Shown one piece after another: positions 7,796 through 16,419 of a stretch of DNA of 64,000 bases. The DNA comes from Sorangium cellulosum (GTDB lineage: Bacteria; Myxococcota_A; Polyangia; Polyangiales; Polyangiaceae). Both the position numbers and the translations under genes were made by a program. The stretch's first letter is position 1. Each line of letters begins with the position of its first letter. The notes beneath the pieces are model-generated. The model did no database searches, had not been told where the DNA came from, and saw only the letters and a list, made by a program, of their open reading frames with translations. Where the stretch lies: contig NZ_CP012673.1 of assembly GCF_002950945.1 (NCBI RefSeq), positions 2,914,001 through 2,978,000 on the forward strand. The letters are read 5' to 3'.

Positions 7796-9310
7796 GTGCG
7801 AATCCATCCGAACCGAACCGCGCCGACGAGGCGCTCCCTTGCCGTTCGCCTCGGCGGCTTGCTGGCCGCGATCCTCCTCGCCTCGTGCTCGACGATGCTC
7901 GGTCCGGAGTCCGCCCGCCCGCCGACGGCGGAGAAATGGCTCACCCGCGCCCGGCAGGAGTTCCAGTCCGCCGACGTCGAGAACGCGCGCGACGCGGTCG
8001 CGAAGGCGCTGGCGATCGTCCCCGCCGACCCCGAGGCCCGCCTGCTCGCCGGGCGCATCGCGCTCGCGCGGCTCGACTACGCGGAGACGCTGCGCCTGCT
8101 CAAGGGCGTGCGCGGCTCCGAGGCCGCCGGGCTCCGCGGCCGCGCCCTCTGGTACAAGGGCGACCTCGACGCCGCCGCCGACGAGCTCGAGGCGATGCTC
8201 GACGATCCGGACGTGGTCGACGACTGGGCGAAGTCGATCGCCAAGCTCGCGCGGCGCGGGGCTGGGCGCGCGCCGTTCACCGTCTCGGGCGCGCTCCTCG
8301 CGGCGATCGAGATGCCCCACGTCAACCCGGGCGCGCCGTTCTTCGTCGTCCCGGTCGAGATCGACGGCGAGTCGGCGCTCGCGATGGTGTCCACCGGGAC
8401 GGGCGAGGTGGTCATCGACAGCAGCACGCGCAAGGAGCCGAGCTGGGTCTCGCTGCGCTTCGGCAAGAAGCTCGAGGTCAACGACGTGCCCGCGCTCACG
8501 CAGGATCTTTCGGGCATCTCGAAGCAGATGGGCGCGCCGATCAAGGCGCTGCTCGGGGTGAACCTGCTCCGGCACATCAACGCGACCATCGACTACAGCG
8601 GCCGCCAGTTCGTGGCGCGCAGCTTCTCCCCGCCGGCGCCGCCGGACGCGACGCGCGTCGACGTCTTCTTCATCAAGGGCGGCGGCATGGTGCTGCGGAG
8701 CAGCGTCGGCCCCGACAAGGCGGTGCAGGGGCCGCTGCTCGTCGACACGTCGATGACGTTCCCGGTCGCGCTCGACAAGCAAGGCTGGAAGAAGGCCGGC
8801 TTCGAGGCCGACGGGCTGAAGGTCGTCGAGCAGGATCCAGAGCAGAAGCTGAAGCAGGGCGTCGTGCCGATGCTGCGGCTCGGCGCGCTCGAGATCCCCA
8901 AGGTCCCGGCGGTGTACGGGGCGCCGGTCCAGCAGCTCGAGAAGCAGCTCCAGCTCGATCTCGACGGCATCCTCGGCGCCGGGCTGCTCGCCTACTTCCG
9001 CATCACCTTCGGGGACGGCGGCCGGCTCATGTGGATCGAGGACGAGACCGCCGTCAACAAGGTGCTCCAGGGCGGCGAGCCGGCGCCCGCGCCCGTCAAT
9101 GAGGGACAGGCGCCCGCCGCGCCTCCCGGTCGCGCCGCGCCTCCGGGGCCCGCAGCGGAGCCCGGCCCCCGCGGGACCCAGGCGCCTGCTCCGCCTGCCG
9201 CCGCACCTGCTCCGCCTGCCGCCGCACCTGCTCCGCCTGCCGCCGCGCCGGCCCGGCCCGGCGCACCTGCTCCGCCTGCGGGGGGGCCCCGGCGGACGCC
9301 CGATCGGTGA
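7796..9310 (+). CDS. lipoprotein with TPR-like and degenerate aspartic-protease-like domains
   Basis: A 504-residue lipoprotein. The GTG at 7796 gives an Arg-rich N-terminus and an ideal lipobox (LASC, Cys31); an in-frame GTG at 7751 would overlap the gene upstream. Residues of about 45-140 look like TPR helices (ENARDAVAKALAIVPADPEARLLAG). Two lobes of a retropepsin-like fold follow. In lobe one the expected DTG is MVSTGTG (Ser199 in place of Asp); lobe two has LLVDTSMT (Asp317). The C-terminus is an Ala/Pro tail built from 21-base repeats. With one active-site Asp missing it may bind rather than cut peptides. Sits between the exonuclease gene and coaD. Confidence 0.75.
   Translation: MRIHPNRTAPTRRSLAVRLGGLLAAILLASCSTMLGPESARPPTAEKWLTRARQEFQSADVENARDAVAKALAIVPADPEARLLAGRIALARLDYAETLRLLKGVRGSEAAGLRGRALWYKGDLDAAADELEAMLDDPDVVDDWAKSIAKLARRGAGRAPFTVSGALLAAIEMPHVNPGAPFFVVPVEIDGESALAMVSTGTGEVVIDSSTRKEPSWVSLRFGKKLEVNDVPALTQDLSGISKQMGAPIKALLGVNLLRHINATIDYSGRQFVARSFSPPAPPDATRVDVFFIKGGGMVLRSSVGPDKAVQGPLLVDTSMTFPVALDKQGWKKAGFEADGLKVVEQDPEQKLKQGVVPMLRLGALEIPKVPAVYGAPVQQLEKQLQLDLDGILGAGLLAYFRITFGDGGRLMWIEDETAVNKVLQGGEPAPAPVNEGQAPAAPPGRAAPPGPAAEPGPRGTQAPAPPAAAPAPPAAAPAPPAAAPARPGAPAPPAGGPRRTPDR
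9185..9247 (+). repeat. three 21-base tandem repeats in lipoprotein tail
   Basis: Three consecutive copies of a 21-base unit starting CCTGCTCCGCCTGCC encode repeated APAPPAA heptapeptides at the C-terminus of the lipoprotein. A further partial copy follows near 9270. Copy number is likely to vary between strains by slippage. Confidence 0.85.
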
Positions 9311-9315
9311 GCGCC

Positions 9316-9813
9316 ATGGCGAAGGAGATTCTGGCGGTCTACGCGGGGAGCTTCGATCCGATCACCTTCGGCCACCTCGACCTGATCCAGCGGGCGTCGA
9401 AGCTGTTCGATCAGGTGATCATCGCGGTCGGCCGGCATCCGACGAAGAGCCCGCTGTTCACGTACTCGGAGCGGCTGGAGCTCTTGCGCCAGACGACGAG
9501 CGAGGTGGCGAACGCGCGGATCGACTCGTTCGAGGGGCTGCTCATCCAGTACTGCCAGCGCGTCGGCGCGCGCGTCATCGTCCGCGGGCTGCGCGCAGCG
9601 ACCGACTTCGAGTACGAGCTGCAGATCGCCCACGCGAACGCGGACATGCTCCCCGGCGTCGACACGGTCTTCCTGCCGACCCGCACCCATTACGGGTTCG
9701 TCTCGGCGTCGCTCGTGCGCGAGATCGCGAGCCACGGGGGCGACGTCAGCCACTACGCGCCCGCCGTCGTCTGCGACGCCCTCCGGGCGAAGTTCAGCGC
9801 ACCGAAGGCCTGA
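9316..9813 (+). CDS. coaD: phosphopantetheine adenylyltransferase
   Basis: A 165-residue CoaD, which joins ATP and 4'-phosphopantetheine to give dephospho-CoA, the fourth step of coenzyme A synthesis. The nucleotidyltransferase signature is complete: AVYAGSFDPITFGHLDLI with the (T/H)xGH motif, IVRGLRAATDFEYEL for the pantetheine and ATP sites, and THYGFVSASLVREI at the C-terminus. Length is normal. The ATG at 9316 lies 5 bases after the stop of the lipoprotein; an in-frame GTG at 9307 would overlap it. Converges on the M50 protease gene, 11 bases away. Confidence 0.96.
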   Translation: MAKEILAVYAGSFDPITFGHLDLIQRASKLFDQVIIAVGRHPTKSPLFTYSERLELLRQTTSEVANARIDSFEGLLIQYCQRVGARVIVRGLRAATDFEYELQIAHANADMLPGVDTVFLPTRTHYGFVSASLVREIASHGGDVSHYAPAVVCDALRAKFSAPKA

Positions 9814-9824
9814 GCGGGGCGTGC

Positions 9825-10859
9825 TCAGTAGGTGCCGAACGGGGTCGGCATCAGGAGCAGCACGAAGAAGAGCAGCGTGATCACGGCGATCGCCCTGCGC
9901 CCCGGCGACAGCTCGCCGGGCTCCGTGGGCGGGTGCTCCCGGCCGCCCACGCGCAGCATCAGGTAGACCATGCCGAACCAGGTGAGCCACGGCATCCCGT
10001 TCGCGACCGCCGCGAACAGCGCGTCGGGCAGCCCATCCGCGCGGAAGTGGCGCGTGAAGTAGGCGACGTTGCCGAGGAAGAGCGCGAGCATCAGGAAGTG
10101 CGCGGCGCGGCTGTAGCGGTCCTGCCGCTTGCCGAAGAGCGCGTAGGCGACGTGACCTCCGTCGAGCTGGCCGACGGGGAACAGGTTGAGCGCCGTGATG
10201 AGCAGCCCGGCCCACCCCGCCATCGCGACGGGGCCGAGGAAGACGTCGTGGTTCTCCGGGATCGGGCCGACCGCGACCCGCCGCAGCAGGAGGTAGAGCA
10301 GGCTCCTCCCCTCCTGCAGCGCCGGTCCCGACGTTGCGTGCACCTCCGACTGCATCAGCCCCACGAAGAGGACCGGGATGGCCACCGCGAGGCCCGCCAG
10401 CGGCCCGGACGCGCCGATGTCGAGCAGCGCGTTGCGCGATTTGATCGTGCCCTTCATCGAGATCACCGCGCCCATGGTGCCGAGCGGGCTCACGACAGGG
10501 AGCGGGATGAAGTAGGGCAGGGACGCCTCCACCCCGTGCGCGCGCGCCGCGAAGTAGTGGCCGAACTCGTGCGCCAGCAGGATCGCCAGGAACGGCACCG
10601 CGAACGGCCACGCCTGCGGCAGCGCCTTCACGAACCAGAGCAGGCCCTTGTCCTGCGTCACGATCGGCGCCCAGAGGGTGCCGGCGACGAACACCGAGAC
10701 GACCGTCGCGCAGAAGAGCGCGAGGTTCTTCTTCCAGCGGAGCGGCGCGGGCCGCGCGGCGACCGGGGCGCTCGGGCCTGTGGAGGTCCTGGCCACGGCG
10801 GCGCGCTCGGCGTCCAGGTCGAGCGCGCCCGCAGAGGAGAATCGGCGATCGTCGGTCAT
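9825..10859 (-). CDS. site-2-protease (M50) family membrane metalloprotease
   Basis: A 344-residue integral membrane protein with several hydrophobic segments. HEFGH (His97, Glu98, His101) supplies two zinc ligands and the catalytic Glu, and NLFPVGQLDGGH (Asp233) supplies the third ligand, in the order of M50 site-2 proteases. NALLDIGASGPLAGL between them is typical of the plant EGY-like/cyanobacterial-like subgroup without a PDZ domain. Such enzymes cleave membrane-bound regulators or peptides inside the bilayer. A short cytoplasmic N-terminal tail of about 40 residues precedes the first segment. No linked anti-sigma factor gene is seen. Confidence 0.9.
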   Translation of the reverse strand: MTDDRRFSSAGALDLDAERAAVARTSTGPSAPVAARPAPLRWKKNLALFCATVVSVFVAGTLWAPIVTQDKGLLWFVKALPQAWPFAVPFLAILLAHEFGHYFAARAHGVEASLPYFIPLPVVSPLGTMGAVISMKGTIKSRNALLDIGASGPLAGLAVAIPVLFVGLMQSEVHATSGPALQEGRSLLYLLLRRVAVGPIPENHDVFLGPVAMAGWAGLLITALNLFPVGQLDGGHVAYALFGKRQDRYSRAAHFLMLALFLGNVAYFTRHFRADGLPDALFAAVANGMPWLTWFGMVYLMLRVGGREHPPTEPGELSPGRRAIAVITLLFFVLLLMPTPFGTY

Positions 10860-11238
10860 GTGCCGCTAAGGGTGGCTGCCTCCGCGTCGCCCCTCAAGCG
10901 TTCCGCACAGGCCCGCGCTCTGGGCAGGCGACGCCGCCGGAGCGCGCGCTGCGCGGGGCCCGCGCTTTACGGCCCGCGGGGCGCGGCGGCGCATCGCGGG
11001 GACCTCCACCGCCGAGCGCCGGCTGCGCATGACCGCACGCGTCATCGCGCCGAGCTCCGAGCCGCCGTGGAGCCAGCTCGGCCGGTGTCGCGGCGGCGCC
11101 TGGGCGGGGCTCCGCCCGCGGCGCCCGCGCGCCGCCGAGAGGTGCGGGCGCGCACGTTCCGCTGGCGTCGGGGCAGGTCCGCGCGCTCCGCTGCGTGCCT
11201 TTGCCCGCTGCAAGGCCGAGTGCGCTACGATCGATCCC
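10860..11238. other. divergent intergenic region
   Basis: A 379-base GC-rich spacer between the M50 protease gene and the divergent kinase gene. It should contain both promoters, but no strong -35/-10 pair stands out. Open frames that cross it have random-looking composition. Confidence 0.5.
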
Positions 11239-12192
11239 ATGCCTCCTGCTCGCGCCGCCGCTGAAGCGCTCGTGGGCAAGCTCCTCTGCAACAAGTACCG
11301 CGTCGTTCAGCTGCTCGGCAGCGGCGGGGTCGGCCACGTCTACCTCGCGGATCGCGCCGCGAGGCCTCACGACGCCGCGGCCTCGCGCGTCGCGGTCAAG
11401 GTCCTCCGCGCGGAGCTGCGGGACGACCCGCTGCTCGTCGCCCGGTTCGAGCGAGAGGCCGACGCCGCGTCGCGCGTCCGCCACCCCAACGTGCTGCGCG
11501 TCGAGGCGCTCGAGCGCGACGGTGACGCGCCGTGCTTCGCGATGGAGCTGCTCCTCGGCCTCGACCTCGCCGACACGTTGACCTTCGCCCGCTCCCTCGT
11601 GCCCTCGCGCGCGGTCCGCATCGCGGCCGACGTCGCCGCGGGCCTCGAGGCCGCGCACCGCGCCGGCGTGATCCACCGCGACGTGAAGCCGGAGAACGTG
11701 TTCCTCGTGCACGCCGCCGACGGGCGCGAGATCGTCAAGCTGCTCGACTTCGGGTTCGCGTTCATAGAGGGGCAGGGCGCCCTGCTCCCGCGCGTCGTCG
11801 GGACGCCCGAGTACATGGCGCCCGAGCAGGCGCAGGGCGCTCCGGCGGCGCCCGCCGCGGACGTCTACTCCCTCGGCATCGTGCTCTACGAGATGCTCGC
11901 GGGCCGTGTCCCGTTCCAGGGTCCGTACCCCGCCATCGCGGAGCAGCACGGGCGCGAGCCGGCGCCGCCGATGCACCGGCTGCACCCGGGGCTCCTGATC
12001 TCGCGTGAGCTCGACGCCGTCGTGCGCAGGGCGCTCGTGAAGGATCCGCGCGGCCGGTTCCCCTCCATGGCGGAGCTGCGGCAGGCGCTGCTCGCGACGC
12101 CGGAGGCCAGCGCCGGGGCGCCGCTCGCCGCCCAGGGAGACGCCGCCGCGGCGCCGGCTCCCGGGATCGGGCACTGGGGCACCAAGCCGTGA
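11239..12192 (+). CDS. eukaryotic-type Ser/Thr protein kinase
   Basis: A 317-residue soluble kinase consisting almost only of the Hanks-type catalytic domain. Visible are the Gly loop LLGSGGVGHVYLAD (residues 25-38), the ATP-binding Lys54 in VAVKVL, the catalytic loop VIHRDVKPENVF (Asp148), DFG at 170-172 and the activation-segment end GTPEYMAPEQAQG. There is no membrane segment or sensor domain after the kinase; the last 40 residues are Ala/Gly/Pro-rich. The long spacer upstream suggests it is transcribed alone. Myxobacteria have large families of such kinases; the substrate cannot be predicted here. Confidence 0.92.
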   Translation: MPPARAAAEALVGKLLCNKYRVVQLLGSGGVGHVYLADRAARPHDAAASRVAVKVLRAELRDDPLLVARFEREADAASRVRHPNVLRVEALERDGDAPCFAMELLLGLDLADTLTFARSLVPSRAVRIAADVAAGLEAAHRAGVIHRDVKPENVFLVHAADGREIVKLLDFGFAFIEGQGALLPRVVGTPEYMAPEQAQGAPAAPAADVYSLGIVLYEMLAGRVPFQGPYPAIAEQHGREPAPPMHRLHPGLLISRELDAVVRRALVKDPRGRFPSMAELRQALLATPEASAGAPLAAQGDAAAAPAPGIGHWGTKP

Positions 12193-12475
12193 CGCCCGCT
12201 CGCCCGGGAGCTTCCGTGCGCCTCCTTGCGCCTCGGCTTTGCTCTCACGGCGAAGCCCTGCTAGACGGCCGTTACCGTCTCTTGTTCCGGGCGACAGCCG
12301 GACCAGCTCGCCAGGTCGATGCAGGCCAAGCGAGCGCTCCGGCGCGGTGTTGGGGTCCGCGGGCGCGGGCCTCCTCTGCGCGGGTCGGTTCTCCAGGGGT
12401 CCTGGATCCTGAATCGCGCGCCAGTCGTCCTCCACTCCTCCAGGCTCTGCCTGGCCGCTTTCTCGGTTGCTGATT

Positions 12476-13843
12476 ATGGGTCGCACGACCCCATCTCCTG
12501 ACAACGGCACATCGGCGCTCCACGACGCCGAACCTCCGACCTACGAGCGCCGTAGCGCCTCCGGCCTGCGCGCCGCGCCCGACAGCGAGCCCATGCCAAC
12601 GGAAGCAGGCGCCCTCGACGCCGACCCGTTCCGCGTCGAGCTCGTCGACGAGGACATCCCCACCCCGCGCCGCTACCAGGTCGTCTTCGACGAGGCGCGG
12701 ATCGACCCGGATGTCCAGAAGGTCGTGCGGCGCCTCGTCCGCCATGGCTACCAGGCCTACCTGGTAGGCGGCTGTGTGCGGGATCTGCTGCTGGACCGGC
12801 GCCCGAAGGACTTCGACGTCGCCACGAGCGCCCGCCCGGAGGAGGTGCGCGAGCTCTTCCGCAACTCGCGCATCATCGGCCGGCGGTTCCGCCTGGTCCA
12901 CGTCCTCTTCCAGGGCGGGAAGGTCATCGAGGTGGCGACCTTCCGCCGCAACCCCAAGGAGGACACGGAGGACGGCAGCGAGCTGCTCATCCGGAGCGAC
13001 AACGCGTTCGGCGTCGCGCACGAGGACGCCCTCCGCCGCGACTTCCGGATCAACGCGCTCTTCTACGACGTGGAGGCGCGGCAGATCCTCGACTGGGTCG
13101 GCGGCATGGAGGACGTGCGCCGCCAGGTGGTCCACACGATCGGCGATCCGGAGACGCGCTTCCGCGAGGATCCGATCCGGATCCTGCGTGCGCTCAAGTT
13201 CGCCGGCCGGCTGGGCTTCGCGATCACCCCCGACGTCTACGACGCCGTCGTCTACTGCCGCGACGCGCTCGCGCTCGCGGCGCGCCCGCGCCTCTCCGAG
13301 GAGATCCTGCGCCTCATGCGCGGCGGCCAGGCGCGCCGCACCATCTACCTCGCGTGGGAGACCGGGGTCCTCGACGTCCTCCTGCCGGAGGTCTCGGCGC
13401 TGCTCTACGACGACCGCGGCGACGACGGCCCGGGCCAGCGCCTCTGGCGCGTGCTCAACTACGTCGATCGGCGCACCGCCGAGGACCGGCCGCTCGACGA
13501 CACGGTGCTCTGGACGCTGCTGCTCCTCGAGCCGATGAAGGAGGCCTGCGACGGCGTGCGCGACCGCGCGGCGGCGGTCGCCGATTTCCTCGAGCCCCTC
13601 ATCGACCGGCTCGCCATCTCCCGCCGCTACGCCGACGGGATGCGGCGCATCGTCGCGATCCTGCCGCGCCTGGCCGGCGGCCGCGCCGGCCGCTTCGCGC
13701 GGACCGACATCTTCCAGCCCGCCCTCGACGTCCTGGCCGCCGAGCTGACGGCGCGCGGGGAGCCCACCGAGGCGATCGACCGGCTCCGCTCCGCCCCGCA
13801 GCCGCGGCGCCACCACGCCGACGGCGCGATGTACCGGCGCTGA
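12476..13843 (+). CDS. poly(A) polymerase / CCA-adding-type nucleotidyltransferase
   Basis: A 455-residue class II tRNA nucleotidyltransferase superfamily protein, closest by eye to PcnB poly(A) polymerase I. LVGGCVRDLLL (residues 96-106) and KDFDVAT (Asp112, Asp114) form the metal site; RDFRINALFYD and the RFREDPIRILRALKFAGRL stretch are the next conserved blocks. An N-terminal extension of about 60 residues is present, as in PcnB. It may add poly(A) tails that promote RNA decay. CCA addition cannot be excluded by sequence, since the two activities share this family and no other candidate is visible in this window. ATG at 12476 is preferred over the TTG at 12467. Confidence 0.85.
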   Translation: MGRTTPSPDNGTSALHDAEPPTYERRSASGLRAAPDSEPMPTEAGALDADPFRVELVDEDIPTPRRYQVVFDEARIDPDVQKVVRRLVRHGYQAYLVGGCVRDLLLDRRPKDFDVATSARPEEVRELFRNSRIIGRRFRLVHVLFQGGKVIEVATFRRNPKEDTEDGSELLIRSDNAFGVAHEDALRRDFRINALFYDVEARQILDWVGGMEDVRRQVVHTIGDPETRFREDPIRILRALKFAGRLGFAITPDVYDAVVYCRDALALAARPRLSEEILRLMRGGQARRTIYLAWETGVLDVLLPEVSALLYDDRGDDGPGQRLWRVLNYVDRRTAEDRPLDDTVLWTLLLLEPMKEACDGVRDRAAAVADFLEPLIDRLAISRRYADGMRRIVAILPRLAGGRAGRFARTDIFQPALDVLAAELTARGEPTEAIDRLRSAPQPRRHHADGAMYRR

Positions 13844-13930
13844 GCCGCGGTCGCCGGCGGGCGGCGGGCGGCCGACGGATCGGACGGCCGGCGTGGACAT
13901 CGCCGGGGTTTCTGGTTCCATAAGCGCCCG

Positions 13931-15589
13931 ATGCCCCTCCCGGCCGCGCGCCCGCGCCTCGCTCTACCGCCCGCTCCCGCCGCGATCCGGCGCCGGCTCG
14001 CCGGCCGGGCGCGCGGCCTGCTCGCGTTCGCGCTCGCCTGCGCGGTGTCGCCGCTCGCCGACGCGCAGGGGTCGCTCCTGCACGAGTTCATCCCGCCGGA
14101 TCCGACGGAGGACGTCTCGCTCGCGACGACGACGCTCGACGGCGGGCTCCCGGCGGCGATCCGGACGCCGAGCGGCCTGGCCACGGCGCCGGATCCGCAG
14201 CGCCCGCCGGGAGAGCAGCAGCAGGTCTACAGCAACGTCGGCGCCGACGCCTCGCCGGACGCGTCCTACGAGCCGGATCGAGACACCCGGCGGCCGAACG
14301 TCGAGCGCTACGACGATCCGTTCTCCCCTGCAACCGCGCCCTTCAAGCGGCTGCAGGCCTACGACGCCGTGAGGGCGGACTACTCGCTCGTCGTGCGCGA
14401 TCGGACCATGAAGCCCATCAAGGGCGACAGCGTGGTCTCGGCGGGCGACGAGGCGTTCTACGGCGACATCGCGGTCGATCTCGTCCCGAACGAGCCGGTC
14501 CGGATCCCGACGGTCGGGCCGGACACGCGCCTCGTGCGCATGCACGTGAACCCCCCCACGCCGGTCGACCTCCTGCGCGACGGGGCGGACAACTGGTTCG
14601 TGCGCGGCGCGACGAGCGCGCGCGTCCGGCTCGTCGTGCAGCTCGCGATCCCGCGCGCGACGTTCGGCAGCGACTTCGCCGGGGTGACGTGGAGCGACCT
14701 CGAGCCGTACCGGACGCCGCAAGAGGCCTCCCACGAGGCAGCGTTCAAGCGGGTGGCGCAGGCGATCGGCGTCTCGACCGCGATGCGGCCGCGCGCCGCC
14801 GTGCAGAAGATGGTCGAGTATTTCCGGTCGTTCGCGCCCTCGGACGAGCCGCCGAAGGAGCACGGCGACATCTACCTCGACCTCGCCCTCTCGCGGAAAG
14901 GCGTCTGCCGCCACCGCGCCTTCGCGTTCCTCGTCACGGCCCTGCACCTCGGGATCCCCACGCGCATGGTCGTGAACGAGGCGCACGCCTGGGTCGAGGT
15001 CTTCGACGGCTCGCTCTGGCACCGCATCGATCTCGGGGGCGCCGCCCTCAACATGGACCAGGAGATCGATCCCAGCCGCCCGCCTCACATCCCGCCGCCG
15101 GACCCGTACAGCTGGCCAGAGCAGCGCGACTCGGGCCAGGATCTCGCGGAGCGCACGCGCGCCGAGCAGGCGGCGCAACAGCCCTCGGGCCCGGCCGGCG
15201 CCGGCAGCAGCGGCGCGGCGGCGCCGCCGCCTTCGGCGCCGCCGGCGTCCACCCCCACGAGCGAGCCGGCGGAGCGCGCGGCGGAGCGCACCGAGGTGAC
15301 CGTGACCGCGATGGACAAGGATGTCCGCCGCGGCTTCCCGTTGCACCTCCAGGGGCAGGTCACCAGCGACGGGGCGCCGTGCGGGCACGCCCGCGTCGAC
15401 GTGATCCTGACCGGGAGCGCCGCGCCGCAGGGCGTGACGATCGGCTCGCTGTCGACCGATGAGCGCGGCCGCTACGACGGGGCCGTCAGCATCCGGGGGG
15501 ACATCGCGCTGGGCGACTACGATCTCACGGTCGCTACGCCGGGCGACGTCCGCTGCAAGGCCGGCCGCAGCACGGACACGCCCCCTTGA
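13931..15589 (+). CDS. secreted transglutaminase-like protein
   Basis: A 552-residue protein with an Arg-rich N-terminus and a hydrophobic segment ending near ADAQG, so probably exported by signal peptidase I. A transglutaminase-like (papain-fold) core lies at about residues 230-375, with a complete triad: Cys326 in RKGVCRHRA, His352 in NEAHAWVEV and Asp367 in WHRIDLGG. A Pro/Ala/Ser-rich linker (about 400-450) leads to a C-terminal beta-sandwich-like domain. Such proteins cut or crosslink peptides in the envelope. The stop overlaps the TTG start of the Nudix gene by 4 bases, so the two are translationally coupled. Confidence 0.85.
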   Translation: MPLPAARPRLALPPAPAAIRRRLAGRARGLLAFALACAVSPLADAQGSLLHEFIPPDPTEDVSLATTTLDGGLPAAIRTPSGLATAPDPQRPPGEQQQVYSNVGADASPDASYEPDRDTRRPNVERYDDPFSPATAPFKRLQAYDAVRADYSLVVRDRTMKPIKGDSVVSAGDEAFYGDIAVDLVPNEPVRIPTVGPDTRLVRMHVNPPTPVDLLRDGADNWFVRGATSARVRLVVQLAIPRATFGSDFAGVTWSDLEPYRTPQEASHEAAFKRVAQAIGVSTAMRPRAAVQKMVEYFRSFAPSDEPPKEHGDIYLDLALSRKGVCRHRAFAFLVTALHLGIPTRMVVNEAHAWVEVFDGSLWHRIDLGGAALNMDQEIDPSRPPHIPPPDPYSWPEQRDSGQDLAERTRAEQAAQQPSGPAGAGSSGAAAPPPSAPPASTPTSEPAERAAERTEVTVTAMDKDVRRGFPLHLQGQVTSDGAPCGHARVDVILTGSAAPQGVTIGSLSTDERGRYDGAVSIRGDIALGDYDLTVATPGDVRCKAGRSTDTPP

Positions 15590-16023
15590 GCGGCGCGCCG
15601 GGACGTCCCGTGGATCCCCCGCGCGTCGCCGTCGGCGCGGTCGTGATCGAGCGCGCGTCCGGCGCGCCGCGCGTGCTCCTGATCCGGCGCGCGCGCCCCC
15701 CGCTGGAGGGCTCGTGGTCGCTGCCCGGCGGCCGCCTCGAGCCCGGAGAGCGGCTCACCGACGCCGTGGCGCGCGAGATCCGCGAGGAGACGGGCCTCGA
15801 GATCCGCGTCGGCCCGCTCGTGGAGGTCGTGGAGATCGTCGCGAGTCCTTATCACTACGTGATCCTCGATTACGTGGGCGAGCCGATCGGGGGCACCCTG
15901 TCTCCGGGAGACGACGCTTCCGAGGTGGCCCTCGTGCCCGTCCCCGAGCTGCACGCCTATGGCCTCACCGACGTCGCGCTCCGCGTGATCCACCGGGCCC
16001 TGGCGATGACGGCCGAGGGCTGA
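15586..16023 (+). CDS. Nudix hydrolase
   Basis: A 145-residue Nudix protein, which hydrolyses nucleoside diphosphates linked to another group. The Nudix box runs from GGRLEPGERL to REIREETGLEI, with all the conserved Gly, Glu and Arg residues, after LPGG. It resembles the small ADP-ribose or MutT-like members, but substrate is not readable. The start is TTG at 15586 (overlapping the upstream stop) or GTG at 15610; the conserved domain begins after either. It ends a two-gene unit with the transglutaminase-like gene. Confidence 0.9.
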   Translation: MSGAPGRPVDPPRVAVGAVVIERASGAPRVLLIRRARPPLEGSWSLPGGRLEPGERLTDAVAREIREETGLEIRVGPLVEVVEIVASPYHYVILDYVGEPIGGTLSPGDDASEVALVPVPELHAYGLTDVALRVIHRALAMTAEG

Positions 16024-16419
16024 AGCGCGCGATCCGGGAGCGCCCGACCTGGCGCGGCCCGCGCGCAGCGGTGGATCTCGCAAGGAGAGGAATCCGCCTC
16101 GTAAGACCTCTCCGCGCCGGACAGCGGTGCTGTGATTTTGCCGCCTTGCCGCTCTCCCCGTGTCCGTCGTCCACCGCGCCAGGTTTCAACCCGATGTCGG
16201 GTTGAGCGTTGCATCGACGCCAGAACCACGTCGGCGCGCGTGGTCCGAGTGTGTTCGTGTCCGGTGAAATGCGATATGCGCGGCCGCGGCACGAGAAAAA
16301 CAGGCGGCTTGAACGATCGCGCTCGTCCACATGTCGAGCCGTGGCGCTCGTTATGCGCGGTTATGCGCCGCGGGGGTCTCGATTGCGGCGCTTCTGGAGA
16401 CAGCGTAAACCGGTAATCC
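16024..16419. other. intergenic region with a palindrome
   Basis: A 396-base spacer between the Nudix gene and the TetR-type regulator, both on the plus strand. It is less GC-rich in its second half and holds a 20-base perfect inverted repeat (annotated separately). The TetR gene promoter should lie here. No small gene is convincing. Confidence 0.5.
16186..16205. promoter_or_regulatory. 20-base inverted repeat, possible operator or terminator
   Basis: TCAACCCGATGTCGGGTTGA has perfect 9-base arms around a central TG. It lies 163 bases after the Nudix stop and 214 bases before the TetR ATG. The symmetric site with almost no loop fits a dimeric repressor operator better than a hairpin terminator, and there is no T-run. 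The TetR protein downstream is the obvious candidate ligand, but the distance leaves this open. Confidence 0.45.
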
